DNA of 64,000 bases from Tetracentron sinense (Eukaryota; Streptophyta; Magnoliopsida; Trochodendrales; Trochodendraceae): positions 4,590,501 to 4,654,500 of the forward strand of contig CM026560.1 in the NCBI GenBank assembly GCA_015143295.1, written 5' to 3'. Both the position numbers and the translations under genes were made by a program. The notes under the pieces were generated by a model. It was not told the origin of the DNA. It saw only the letters and a list, made by a program, of their open reading frames with translations, and did not search any database. Below are positions 44,690 through 56,670 of this stretch, piece by piece. Numbering within the stretch: the stretch's first letter is position 1; each line of letters starts with the position of its first letter.

Positions 44690-45821
44690 TTAAGGGTCAC
44701 AAAAAATAATGACTCCAATTATTTACAAAATCAGAGAAATGGGACCCGATATTTCCTTGAGAGTAACAGAAAAAATCCACCCAATAGAAGAGCATAGCTT
44801 GAGCAAGGAGGACTTGGACCCATCAAAGTTCCTCATGTTCCTTTCCCTCCAAATTGCCCCAACAGATGGCATAGAAAATGGTCCATAGCGAATTTCTGCT
44901 GTTGGAGAAATCCACTTTAACACACCCTAGGATTATGTCTCCCGCCTTCTTTGGGAATGGCCCCATATACGTCAAAAATAAAAAGAAACTCATGATTATC
45001 CACACTGCTGAGCAAAGGAAAAGTGGCGATTTATCCAAAATTCATTACATTTTTTAATTTCCATTTCAACGACCCGCTTGAAATTCCGAGAGTTAAGCTA
45101 TTAGAAGATATTTATCCAATTCTATTTTAAGAATCATATAAATGGCTCATGGGGTGTTTGGCCGAGTCAAATTTTTCATAGTATACCTCAAAGCTTCCTC
45201 CACTCTAGGGTGTGCACTAAGCAATGCACACGGGGGATGAAGGTGACTCACGTTTTCTGCCACTAAGCACATATAAAATCCGTTTGGGATTTGTATTCCC
45301 CTATTTCTTAGGTAATCAATGGTAAGGGTCTTGTCAAACGGATGTCCATATGAAAGCTCGGACCTTTTACGAGAAAACTGAAGAGTGGCCTTCAAGATCT
45401 CCTGGGATGGATTCTCCTAGGTCCTGGCAAACCCTTGAGTCTCCTTTTCAAGATTCCACTCTGAAAAATCTCTAGTAGTAAAAATTCCCTTGGAGTTGCC
45501 CATCCATATCCTTCGTTCTTCAAACTATCAAAAAAATGGATGCATTCCTCAATCTCTATTTCTTAGGTTTCCACGGAATATAGGGCACCAAATTATCTCC
45601 AAGTTCCTCCTCTAAAAAGCTCTGACACCAGGACCTTCGTTATAGAATCGAACCTACATAGGCGAGGGCAAACATCACAAAATCTGTCAACTCCGGTGCA
45701 ACCATCCTCCTAGAATCGGATTATATCAACATTTCCTATTAGGCTGCTACAATCCCAGCTTGCTCTAGGAATCACTCCTAAACTTCCATGATCCCCTTCC
45801 ACGACTCAACCCCTTATGAAC

Positions 45822-46490
45822 CAGTGTAGTCAAGGCGTTACCTAGGCGGTTTTGGTGTCATCGCCTAGGCGCCTCTCTAGGCGGGCAGAAGTCACCTACA
45901 TTGTTTTGCAACTTATTTACACCTAAATATCATTTAAGTAAATAGTTTTACATTTTATTTTCATTTATTTAAGATATTTATAAGTAAATAAGGTTATACC
46001 TCTCTCATTTGAATTCAATAAAAATTATCCTAGATCCAAATTCCTGAAGAATAAAAAGTCAACTTTCCAGATCAAGGACAATATCCATTTTTTTAGCGTC
46101 TTTTTCAAAATTTCAACTTGCAAATGCTAAGGTATTTCTCAAAATTTAAAATTTCATAGATTCTATTATAACAAAACATTACTAAAACTCAAAAGTCCAG
46201 TAAAAAAAGTCTCATATTTTAATCTTTAAAAATATTTTCATCTTTAAAAATATTTTCATCAACAGGTTCGAAAAGTCAACTAACAGTTTAGAAGAAAAAG
46301 ACTTACATTCAAGTTTTACAACATTAAATGTTAATTTGCCTAAATTATTGTCAACCCTAGGAGGTTTAAATCGTTATGCGTATATATTATTATTATATAT
46401 ATGTAATTTAATTATTTTTATCGCCTAGGCAACGCCCCGCCTGGCCAGGCCTAATTGCCTAAGTATCATGTAGACACCTTGACTACACTG
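45822..46490. mobile_element. hAT-family MITE, 669 bp
   Basis: Left end CAGTGTAGTCAAGGCG; right end reversed CAGTGTAGTCAAGGTG. The perfect 8-bp duplication TTATGAAC lies at 45814-45821 and 46491-46498. Sub-terminal cgcctaggc repeats are present. The interior is the reverse complement of the MITE at 37090. Inserted in the LINE ORF2. Confidence 0.93.
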
Positions 46491-47018
46491 TTATGAACAA
46501 GACTTGGGAAGGATTCTCATTTCACCAAGTGGAATCTTGTTCTGTCCTCCTTACCTTCCCCCCCCCCCGAAAAAAAAAACCCATAAAAAATCTCTTCTCA
46601 GCTTCTCCAAACAGTTAGTTATCGAAACCGGCATCTTGAATATCTTATGTAGAAAATTGGAAGGCTCACTAAGATAGTAAGATGCTCCTGACAAGTGTAA
46701 TTTGTCAACCTAGGGACAAGAACCTCCTATTCCAACTAGTCAGTCATTCCTCAACTCTCACAACAATTGGATCCCAAATTCCTTTTAAAACCGGACGAGT
46801 CCAATGGGAGGCCAATATATCTAGTAGGGAAGCCTGTCAAATGACATACCAAAGCTCGAGTCATTTGACAGCGTAGTCTTCGAAGACACCGGCCTCGATT
46901 TCACCCTAGAGTTGTCAAGGCGTATAGGCGATGTGGCCTAGCAAGCGTATTTCGACGAAAAAAACATATATATACATTTGATATAATATTAACATAAAAT
47001 ACATGTATGCATAATATA

Positions 47019-47023
<5 letters not shown>

Positions 47024-47092
<69 letters not shown>
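47024..47092. repeat. (TG)n microsatellite, about 34 units
   Basis: An uninterrupted TG run. Read on the other strand it gives a spurious His-Thr open frame. Confidence 0.98.
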
Positions 47093-47093
<1 letters not shown>

Positions 47094-48489
47094 TGACAAT
47101 CTGTATTATTAATTTGAACATATTTTCTAAATTCTAGGGTGGTGTTTTACTTTGGATGATGCTTTTAAAGTTTAAAGCACCACCCACAGGCCACATCCAC
47201 CTTACTGCTTTTAAACTTTATAAATATGAGATATGCACAAAAAATAATATTGCCATCAACAAAAAAAATATTACCATCAACAACTTAGAAAAGGAATGGT
47301 TCAAAGGATCAATCATCACCAACAACAAAAACAAGTATATCTTGTGTCCACATCCACATTCCATTTTGTCACCCCATCAAAATCATCATTATATATTTCA
47401 GCTTCCTCGATGTCTCATTTGTTGTCATCCCGTCTTATACGACTCATATGGTGGTTCTTCATTTTAATTTTATTAAGCTTCCACCTTCCTTATGATCTCC
47501 TAGTATGTCATGCACATTGTTCATTTGCACCAAAAGCCTCTCCAACTTGGTCCAATGTCAAATCATGATCCTCATACGCTAGTAAAGTCCCATGTCAAAT
47601 CATCAACCTCATGCACTAGTTTATTGTGCATATTTCTAGTGAGTAACTCATTGCATTCATTAATGTCGTGCAATGTGGTAGGGAACAACAAATCTGTTTT
47701 CTTAAATGGCTCTATCGGCCTCTAATTATAACGAACATATACTAAATCATTCAGCTTCTTCCACTCTGATCTCTCTTTTTATTTGTGTATATAAAAAATA
47801 TATAATATAATTACAAAAAAATTTAAAGTAAGAAAATTATAAATATATGAAAAGAGAAAAAATAAAAGAAATAAACAAAAGTCACATGCTCAAATGCACT
47901 CTAATTTTGCTCATAGCGATTTACACTACAAATCAAGCCAAGGATTTGAAAAGCTAATCGTTGTAAATTAGGTGTCAAACTCCCCAATAATTTTTCCACA
48001 ATTTGGCCACATCATATAAGGATTTTTTTTCTAAAACACAATACTTATTAGAAACTTAATAAATAAAAGAATTAAACTAGTAATTAACTAATAACATGGA
48101 GGTAGTCCTCTGTCGGATTTCCATATCCTTCCCAAAAAGGCCTTCAACTTTCTTTATTTTACAAAACATCTACAAAAAGAAAGATGTTTCACAAAGGGAT
48201 TCACTTATGATGAGTGAAGTACTTCAAAATTGGCTTGGTGATTTGAAAAGGTAAAGAGCAATGGCAGTGTAGTCAAGGCGACGCCTAGGCCTTTTTGCGC
48301 CTCAACTACCTAGGCGCCCCTCTAGGCAGGCGAAAGTCACTGGCGATGCCTATGCATCTAGGCATTGGGCGGTCGCTTAGGCAGTCCATAAAAAACCTCT
48401 TCTAAAAACCTATTTTAAAACCCTCATTAAAATTCTAAAAATATCATTTAAAACCCTCTTTTAAACCCTATTTTAAAAGGGCAGTGATT

Positions 48490-48745
48490 AGCCCACACAT
48501 TTGACCATGTAGTCATATGTCATGTCCACATGTCCCTTTTAATACCCCTTTAACTATGGTTAAGCTTAAGAAAATTAAGGTTAATATTTTATTTTTTTTT
48601 TCATGTTAAAAACTAAGGTTAGATTGCTTAACCCTAGGGATGAGTGAATCTTAATCACAATTGATGGGTGTTAAAAAGGGGGACATGGACCAATGAGGAC
48701 AGCACATCCCACTACATAGTGGAATGCAGCGGTAAGTTGAACATT
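48490..48745. mobile_element. Hairpin MITE nested in the 847-bp element
   Basis: The inverted arms catgtcccttttaataccc... and ...gggtgttaaaaagggggacatg pair across an AT-rich centre. The same arm type (atgtgtcccttttaacac) bounds the larger MITE at 55248-55791. The aaaccctcttttaaa repeat of the host is interrupted here. Borders are approximate. Confidence 0.55.
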
Positions 48746-48974
48746 TTCCATTTTAAAACCCTCTTTTAAACCCTATTTTAAAACCATCATTTAAACTCTT
48801 AAACCGTATTTTAAAACCTTCTTTTAAAGTCTAAAAGCACTATCTTAAGATATAGGTGGTGCATTTAAACTTATAAAGCAACATCCAAAGTCAAGACTCA
48901 AAATCACCTTAAAAGTATGAAAACTTCAAACTAATTAAATATCTATTATTTATGTAATGTGTATATATTAATAT

Positions 48975-49026
<52 letters not shown>
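48975..49026. repeat. (AT)n microsatellite
   Basis: About 24 AT units near the right end of the 847-bp element. Confidence 0.95.
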
Positions 49027-49029
<3 letters not shown>

Positions 49030-50661
49030 TAATTATTTTTATTGCCTAGGCAACGCCTCGCCTAGCCAGGCCTAATTGCCTAGGCATCGCCTGGATGCCT
49101 TGACTACAATGAGCAATGGAAACAGTCTTGTCAACTTCTTTTTGGAATAACATTGTATATGCAATGAAAATCACAGCTTCATTAGTTTGTGTCCTAAGAT
49201 AGGTTGACAGAGAGAAGAAACCCTGATCTGGTACATATATGAAGTTAAAAACAAAGCTAAAGAAGCAGTCAAATAAGTCTTTAATTCCTTATATTTAATA
49301 TTTGACCTGTATTCTTTTAACTCTTCATTCGTTAAGTTTCATAAGGTTGATATATGTACAAACTGACATGGGATATCATCGAGAGAAGCTAGGATGTATA
49401 ACTCCATCGACTTCTTCATGCAGCTGAATAATACCTCAATACAGAGTTTTTTTTTATACAAAAAACCAAATATTGATTCTTTGTGAACAGGGTGCAAAAG
49501 GCTTGTATGATTGCATTGAGAGGATAGTATCAGACATGGATGTAAAAGACAAGAAAAACAGGGAGTCGACAATTTATAGAAATGCTGAACACCTTTTTGG
49601 AAAGGATATCACAATCCAGTGCATAACTAAACTACCACAAGGTTATTAATTAATTCCTAATTTAAACTCTTTTATTCATTAATTTTTTAAGTAGTTATAT
49701 GTTTTAATAATATTTTCTTCTTATATGATGTAGCTAAATGGTGGAAAAAATGAGAGTTCGATCTACATCAATTAGTCTATTCGAATACATGGCTTGACTT
49801 TTAGTGCAAGTGGATGTTGAGGAAATTAGAGTTTATTTGAGCATGTGAATTATGTTTATTTGTATAAATTTCTTGCCTTCCGTTGTATTTACAATTTACT
49901 TATTTTACAAATCCTATAATTATAGTATAAAATTTCTACTTTGCAGATACACATACACAAAAAAAGGACAAAACAGATTAGAGCAAAACAAGCAAAATAA
50001 TCTAGCGTATGTTTGCTGTAATCACTAATCAGAGGTTAATAAAGCAGTTCAAGAAAAGGCATTCGCTCAAATCTATCACATTGTAGGAAATTGTTGGATG
50101 CAATGAGTGGCTTAGCAGAAGTATGCAAGAGTAACTGGTATATGAGGTTGGTGATTTGATATATGGTCTGTGGAGGCTTCTAGTATAAATGAACAACGTC
50201 CATAACATACTAAATATGGATCACAAATCACAATTTCATTTGGGACGGGGGGGAGAGAACTCTCACAGAATGGTAGCGGAAGAACCACTATTTGAATTAG
50301 ATGACACAAATGACAAAGAATAATACAATGAGGATGCTAGTAACGATTCAGACAGGGTACTGATGAAATAAAGGACAAAACTCAATTGGATATTCTTGAT
50401 GATGATGATTTTTGTTATATATTTTATCTTTTTTTGGTGGAATGCCGATATAGACCACAATATATCCTTGTTTTTGTTGATGGTATTATTTTTTGTTAGT
50501 GATGATGATTGGCCCTTTAAATTATGCCTTTCATAAGTTGATGATGGTACTATTTTTGGGGATAGCATATTATTTTTTTGTGCATCTCTTATATTTATGA
50601 AGTTTAAAAGCACTAAGGTGGATATAGGAAGTGCTATTAAACTTTAAAAACAGCACCCAAA

Positions 50662-50670
50662 GTACATAAG

Positions 50671-50726
<56 letters not shown>

Positions 50727-50735
50727 CTTATGTAC
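50662..50735. repeat. 74-bp perfect palindrome with (AT)n core
   Basis: gtacataagattaat at 50662 is the exact reverse complement of attaatcttatgtac ending at 50735, with an (AT)n run between. It could extrude as a cruciform. It lies near the right end of the older hAT. Confidence 0.92.
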
Positions 50736-52229
50736 AATAAGTACTCAATTTTGTATTGCCTAAATTCCGCCTAGGCGTCGCCTAGACGCCTTGAAAACGC
50801 TACCACAATCTTATACACACTTGCTCACTCACTAGGCTAACGGGTATAAAATCCTCCAACTCTTTAACTCCCTTATTTGGGATAAGTGTGTCAAATGGAG
50901 AGTTAGCTGCCTTGTCCCATCTTCCCCTCTGAAGAAATTCTGTCATCACCTACATCAAATCTTCATTCACAACATCTAAACAGACTACATCGAAAGACAT
51001 AGTAAAATCCATCTTGCCCGGGGCCTCGTCACCCTTAGGAGAGGTGATAGCCTGTAGGATTCCCACCTCAAGCATCCTCTCTAACCCCATGGCTTCCGAT
51101 CCCTCAAGGAGAGGTAACTCCAAATCAGCAAGAAATGGTCTAGATATACTATTCGAGGAATATAGGTGCTCGTAAAAAAAGGCAACCTTTCTGTTGTTTA
51201 TCCCCTTTTTCGACAATTTGTCCATCCACCTCGAGCATGTGGATACTGGTATGCTTCCTCCTACATTGGCAACCAAGTGGAAAATTTTGTTTTCTTGTCC
51301 CTACCTTGGGCCAATGGATTCTTGACGTTTGTCTCCAGCTGATCTCCTCTTTGTGGATGTTGTTAGAGAGTTCTTTCTTTAATCCTCCCTTCTGCAGAAA
51401 AAGACTCTTCTTCGGATCTATAAAACTACTGAATTTTATGTTGCATATCCTATTTTCCCCCTATATGCCAACTGTGACGCCCCGAACCCGCGCCTAGGGA
51501 ATCAAGTTCCAAGACGCGTGCTCGTTCGTCATAACCACGCATGCAGAAGACTTTACTCGCGAAAATGCGGGAATTTTTTTTCAACTTTTCTTATGAGCTT
51601 ACATAAACAATAACTAGTCATCACAATAACCCATCATAAAAAAATGTGATACCTCACTGGCTACCGTAACCCTTACTTTTGACGTCACAACTGTGCCAGA
51701 ACACTTTCTAGACTCTATCAAGCTACCTACTTCAAAATATGAAAACATGAAATGAGATGAGTGAGCCACAGAGCCCAGCAAAATCCACAATCCATCTAGC
51801 CTATTTTCCACCTAGTTATACACATCAGAATTATATAATAATACCGCTCAATTTCCATATTACAATAGTAAATAATATCGTAAATCGTGACCCGAGGTCA
51901 CCCAGAGTTATTTCACTCTAACCGAGGTTTCCAACCTCCAAATATTTTCCATTGTCAAATTCCTCCAATATCAACTGTGTTCACAACACTAGGTTACCAT
52001 TCCACCCTCCAAATATTTCACTCTCTATTCTAGAGTCCACAAACTCGATCGACTAGGCCTTCACCCGCATACAACTTCTATCCCTGAGTTCACATACTCA
52101 ACTATCAATCGATCGGGCTCATGCCCATTCAAACTATACCTTGAGTCTTTAGACTCAATACAAGATCATACAACTATCTGACTCAGCCACAGTGAGAACC
52201 TTGTCCTCACGACATCTCTTTCAGATAAT

Positions 52230-53225
52230 ACAACCATCGCCTTCCCTGACCTAGTCAAAGAAGATCTATGGATATCATTCCACCCACTCCCAACTATCAG
52301 TCACAAAGGATTACACCACACCACCACTCCTGACCTAGTCAAAGAGGATCTATGGATATCAAATCCACCCACTCCCGACTATCAGTCACGGAGGAATTAA
52401 CATAACCCACCACTCCAGACCTAACCAAAGAGGATCTATGGATAACACTCCACCCACTCCCGACAATCAGTCACGTACCTCGCCAAAGAGGATCCATGGA
52501 CATTATTCCACCCACTCCCAACGATCAATCTCGTACCTCACCAAAGAAGATCTATGGATATTATTCCACCCACTCCCGACTATCAGTCACGAAGGATTAC
52601 ACCCACCACTCTAGACCTAGCCAAAGAGGATCTATGAATATCAAATCCACCTACTCCCGACTATCAGTCACGGAGGACTAACATAATCCACCACTCCAGA
52701 CCTACCCAAAGAGGATCTATGGATATCAAATCCACCCACTCCCGACTATCAGTCACGGAGGATTAACATAACCCACCACTCCAGACCTAGCCAAAGAGGA
52801 TATATGGATAACACTCCACCCACTCCCGACAATTAGTCACGTACCTCGCCAAAGAGGATCCATGGACATTATTCCACGCACTCCCAACGATCAGTCACGT
52901 ACCTTGCCAAAGAGGATCTATAAATATTATTTCACTCACTCCCGACTATCAGTCACGAAGGATTAACATAACCCACCACTCCAGACCTAGCCAAAGAGGA
53001 TTTATGGATATCAAATCCACCCACTCCCGACTATCAGTCACGGAGGACTATATAACACCACCACTCCAAACCTAGCCAAAGAGGATCTATGGATAATAAT
53101 CCACCCACTCCCGACTATCAATCACGGAGGACTATACGACATCGCCACTCTTGACCTAGTCAAAGAGGATCTATGGATAATAATCCACCCACTCCCAACT
53201 ATCAGTCATGAAGAACTATACTTTA
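52230..53225 (-). repeat. Minisatellite in the minus-strand solo LTR
   Basis: About a dozen units built from gacctagYcaaagaggatc, tatggata, tccacccactcccgac and tatcagtcacggaggatta run in two alternating variants: one with tcaaatccaccc and one with ttattccaccc plus gtacctcgcc. Related units occur in the inner solo LTR at 23990-24870, but fewer. Confidence 0.85.
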
Positions 53226-54075
53226 ACCCTAGTTAGGTTTTCTAACCACCAAGTGACCCCAGTTGACCCAAGTCTCGCTTGATTAACTGAAACAGTTGAG
53301 TCTCACGCTCGTAGACCAAATCCGGTAACATACCGTCCCGTTAGGGAACATTTCCAAGCGAATAGATGTCTCAATCACCTTACACGACACTCAAACAGAC
53401 TTTTCGACACCCCAGGGTGACGATCCAACCCATCCAGGACCCAACCCAGGCTCCCCGAGGGTCCACTTAAAGTCCACACACCATCACAACCCAAAAATAC
53501 AAGTCTGGGCACTGACGATCAATTGCCAGTGCTGGGTGATCGGTCGCCCAGTACACAATGAGCCTAAATCTGGGTTTTTATACCCGAGACCAAGGGCTAC
53601 ACCCCTCTACTTATTTTCCACGCATATCCAACCCTTCCACACATCACATAGGGGTCTCAGACCCTTTTTCATTCACGCCATAAATTAAACACGTCATTCC
53701 ACATAAAAATATAGTATAAATAAGGGAAAAGAGAAGAGAGGGAGAGGGATTTTACCCACTATACGCTTTTCGAGCTTCATAAAGAGGTAAATGGATGACG
53801 CGGTTGCGTCCAGAACACTGAAAAACCCCAAGGTAGACTCTCGCTCTCTAACTCCCACTCTCTCTCTAACTTTCTCTCTTACTCTCTCTACACACAAATC
53901 GAGGCATCGAGAAAAGAAACGGACGTCGCCAACGAGTCGGAAACATCGAAAAACCCCAAGGGGACCTTCCTTTTTCTTTCTCTCTTTCTCTCTCTTCCTT
54001 TCTCTCTTTTCACTTTCTCTCTCAAAAAACCCACGGTCTCTGGTTTTGAACGAACATTAATGAGGGGCTGCCCCT

Positions 54076-54087
54076 CCTTTATATAGA
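54076..54087 (-). promoter_or_regulatory. Putative LTR TATA box (minus-strand solo LTR)
   Basis: On the minus strand, tctatataaagg precedes aggggcagcccc. It sits between the cgacc...catgac block and a GA-rich leader, as in the other LTRs of this family. Confidence 0.6.
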
Positions 54088-55247
54088 CATTCGGGTGGGA
54101 TGAGATCATGTGCAAAAGCACATGACCTTAATGGTGTGGAAAGTGGTTAGTTGACCAAGTCAACCACTTTGACCACTTTGACTGATTTTTCGATTTTTTC
54201 ACACTTATGACCTCCAAAACCCTACTACATAAAGTCCGATTTTGACGAAACTTTAGGTGACCGAACTTGGGGCAATCCGACACCTGTTGTAAAAATTTCA
54301 GGGAAAAATACTGAGTTTTAACAGTAAAAAGTAATTCTGGAATAAAACTGCAAAACTCACTAATTTACTGATTTCGGACACAAAACAAATTGTCGTTTCT
54401 TCATATGAGATAATGAACTGACAAAATGATAGACGGTCGTCATCACGACCGACCGGCACGCTGTGGTACCAGTCACACGGATTTCTATTAGAATCCCCAA
54501 CAATTATGGAGTCCCACTGAATTCCGGAAAATCTGAAATTTCCTGGTTTTCTCAATTTTCTTACATTTAAGACCCCCAGAGTCTCGCGAATCAATACGCA
54601 ACGGAACCAGAACGATAGGTGATCGTTCAGATAATCGACCCGCACATTGTGTACGATTTTCGAAGAAAAATACTGAAATTTTACTAGTGCAATCTAATCC
54701 CGAACAAAACCCACTTTTTACCAATTTAACAAATAATTAACTAATTAAGCTCCATTAAGGACCCATAAATGCATAATTTTATTATATTAAAATTCCGGGT
54801 CGTTACACCAACAACTTAAGGGTTCCAGGCAATGTTTCAAAATGCGATAGTGTGGGCGTAGCATTGGGACCTCAAGATGCGTGAGGCGCAAGCCTCGAGG
54901 TGTGAGGGGTGAGGCTTAAGCCTCACAAGAAAGCCTTACTCTATCACATTTTAACAAATAAATTGAATCTTTACTAATATAAAGAGGATGCCCCATGTTC
55001 AAAACGTTGATTGAATATTTTGTAATTCCAAAAGTACCCTTTGTTCTTATCTCATCTTCTTCTCCTTATCTTATATATAATGAACCCTTGAAAACGTAGA
55101 TGAAATTTTGCAAATATCCCAAACTGCCCTTATCATAATCATTAAATAAGACAAACACTTAATTGAATGTTTGCTTAGTTCTCATACTACCCCTTACTCA
55201 TTTATCTATTAGGCTTGAAACTCTCTACAGTCATAATCGGACTCCTT

Positions 55248-55791
55248 GGAGTCCGGTTATGCAACTGAGGTCGCCATGTGTCCCTTTTAACACTCTTTAA
55301 TTGTGGTTAAAATTCACCCACCCCTAAGGTTCACCCACTTATCATTGAATTTTAGAAAAAAAATTGGAAAAAAAAATTTTAACCTTAGGAATTAGTGAAT
55401 TTTAACTAAGGATTAAAAAAATTAATATTTTTTTCTAAAAACCAAGTATAGGTAGGTGAACTCTAGGGGTAGATGAATCTTAACCATAGTTAAGGGGTGT
55501 CAAAAGAGACACATGGCAACCTCAAGGGTGTAACGGGACTCCAACTGTGGTTAGGACTTAGGATTCATCGACCCTAGGGTTTACCCACTTATTCTTGGTT
55601 TTAAGAAAAAAAATATTGATTTTTTTTAAACCTTGGTTAATATTCACCAACTCCCTGGGTTAAAAAAAATTCATATTTTTTCTACAAAACCAAGGATAAG
55701 TGGGTGAACCCTAGGAGTGGGTGACTCTTAATCACAGTTAAATAGTGTTAAAAGGGGCACATAGCGACCTCAGTGGCGTAACCAGACTCCT
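55248..55791. mobile_element. Hairpin MITE with about 62-bp terminal inverted repeats
   Basis: The left arm ggagtccggttatgcaactg aggtcgccatgtgtccc... is inverted at the right end as ...gggcacatagcgacctcagt ggcgtaaccagactcc, with roughly one mismatch in nine. Two further internal inverted copies of the arm meet near 55490-55570, so the element looks like a dimer of a smaller hairpin unit. No target duplication was fixed. A relative lies at 48490-48745. Confidence 0.75.
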
Positions 55792-56481
55792 CACTCTCTT
55801 GGTAAAATGCTCCGAAAGAAGAACATCTCGCCAAGGCCCTGCCCGCCCCCTTTATTTGTTATACCCAAAATGTCACTAAAACTTTTTGGTTCTTAAAATG
55901 TCGCAACATCATATTTCAATAAGCAACGTCTCTCACAATTTTTTTTATTCAAAATGTCCCTCAAGTTTCTATACCCAAAATACTCCTTAAATTTATTTTT
56001 TCGAAATGCCCTCACTAGGGTCCCTCTTCCCAGTCTCTCTCCTCTTCTCTCTCACGTGCATCGCATGTACCGCCCACTAGTTTTCCAACAAACAATTACA
56101 AAGTAATCACCAACTCCAAATGTTACACAATGGCTCCAAATCTTTGCAATGTCTACTATGAAAATTAGAGTGAAATATACTCTAAATCAACAAGGTTTTA
56201 AAAACCAAAATTCGCCAGACATAATAAATTAGATGTTAATTTAAACTAATAACAAAATGAAAAAGGAAACAAAATTAATGTTTTTTATCGATTAAAGAAA
56301 TTATGAGGCAGACACGTTGTAATTTAAATTTTAAATATTAGTTATGTGACTAGAACCCTATTTTTGATAGGCACATACCTTAAAAAAATATTAAATGCTC
56401 CAAGTTTCAATTATGTAGCTAGAACCCTATTTTTTATTAAACTATGAGGTACACGCATCACACATAAGGCGAGCAAGAAGC

Positions 56482-56670
56482 GAATGAGGAAGCAAGCAAT
56501 AAAGATTATTGGGGTCTATATTATACTCCTAATAGTACATACACTGATGCACATGCATATGCATTAGATCTTATTGTTGCGAATGAGGAAGCAAGCAATT
56601 AAGATTATTGGAGTCTATATTATACTCCTAATAGTATGTAGACATACATACACATTAGATCTTATTGTTG
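56482..56670. repeat. Two-copy tandem duplication, period 99 bp
   Basis: gaatgaggaagcaagcaat starts at 56482 and at 56581. Both units continue to ttagatcttattgttg with a few substitutions and a short deletion in the second copy. Confidence 0.85.

Larger units (their letters stand above)
48265..49111. mobile_element. hAT-family non-autonomous element, 847 bp, nested in the older hAT
   Basis: Left end CAGTGTAGTCAAGGCG; right end reversed CATTGTAGTCAAGGCA. The perfect 8-bp duplication AGCAATGG lies at 48257-48264 and 49112-49119. The interior has many aaaaccctcttttaaaccct units, unlike the MITEs at 37090 and 45822, so only the ends are shared. It splits the transposase coding of the older hAT and contains a hairpin MITE. 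Confidence 0.92.
48150..50415 (+). pseudogene. Degraded hAT transposase, same family as 18586-21192
   Basis: Fragments follow the order of the better-preserved copy. HLQKERCF..GFTYDE at about 48165-48220 matches the [14 protein letters not shown] region. After the nested [16 protein letters not shown] and LVCVLR follow at 49145-49200. Near 49495-49600 is the KGLYDCIER-like region, at about 49795-49850 the dimerisation part, and at 50265-50400 the RMVAEEPLFELDDTNDKE tail. Many stops and frameshifts make it inactive. The BED-finger end was not found. Confidence 0.75.
46907..50802 (+). mobile_element. Older hAT element related to the one at 16989, itself broken by a MITE
   Basis: Left end TAGAGTTGTCAAGGCG; right end reversed TAGCGTTTTCAAGGCG, with cgcctaggcgtcgcctag sub-terminal repeats on the right. 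Inverted sub-terminal blocks (tttaaagtttaaagcaccac at 47164 and gtttaaaagcac...ggtgga at 50600) support one element. It encloses a degraded transposase (about 48150-50415). No 8-bp duplication was found; the LINE on either side lacks sequence between its flanks, so a flanking deletion may have removed one copy. Unassigned DNA at 47160-48140 is AT-rich and non-coding. Confidence 0.7.
44690..51467 (-). pseudogene. Decayed L1-type LINE ORF2, broken by hAT insertions
   Basis: Read right to left. The RT N-terminal part lies at 51467-50803: EEISWRQTSR, FYEHLYSSNSISRPF, and a degenerate ITSPKGDEAPGKMDF where LINEs have KGDKAPGPDGF. After the hAT insert, 46900-46500 carries YIGLPL- and FKRNLGS-type sequence and an LTNYTCQEHL-like thumb region. 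After the MITE, 45400-45100 holds the RT-associated zinc-binding domain (DKTLTIDYLRNRGIQIPN, CLVAENVSHL), and 44920-44720 the tail. About 230 residues around the catalytic FADD are missing at the hAT junction. Numerous stops are present. It ends at the solo LTR inserted at 51473. Confidence 0.8.
51473..54807 (-). mobile_element. Solo gypsy LTR, minus orientation, 3,335 bp
   Basis: Read on the plus strand it begins TGTGACGCCCCGAACCCGCG and ends CCGGGTCGTTACA, the reverse of the ends of the LTRs at 8405 and 22458. Perfect duplications CCAAC lie at 51468-51472 and 54808-54812. No internal region is present, so it is a solo LTR. It appears complete, with promoter region and minisatellite, and is inserted at the 5' side of the LINE remnant. 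Confidence 0.93.

Noticed and set aside
46915..47121. Minus-strand open frame rich in His-Thr
   Set aside because: It is the (TG)n microsatellite read in one frame, not a gene.
54830..54960. One end of a further hAT-like element (caatgtttcaaaatgcgata)
   Set aside because: No matching second end or duplication was found, so it is not called as an element.
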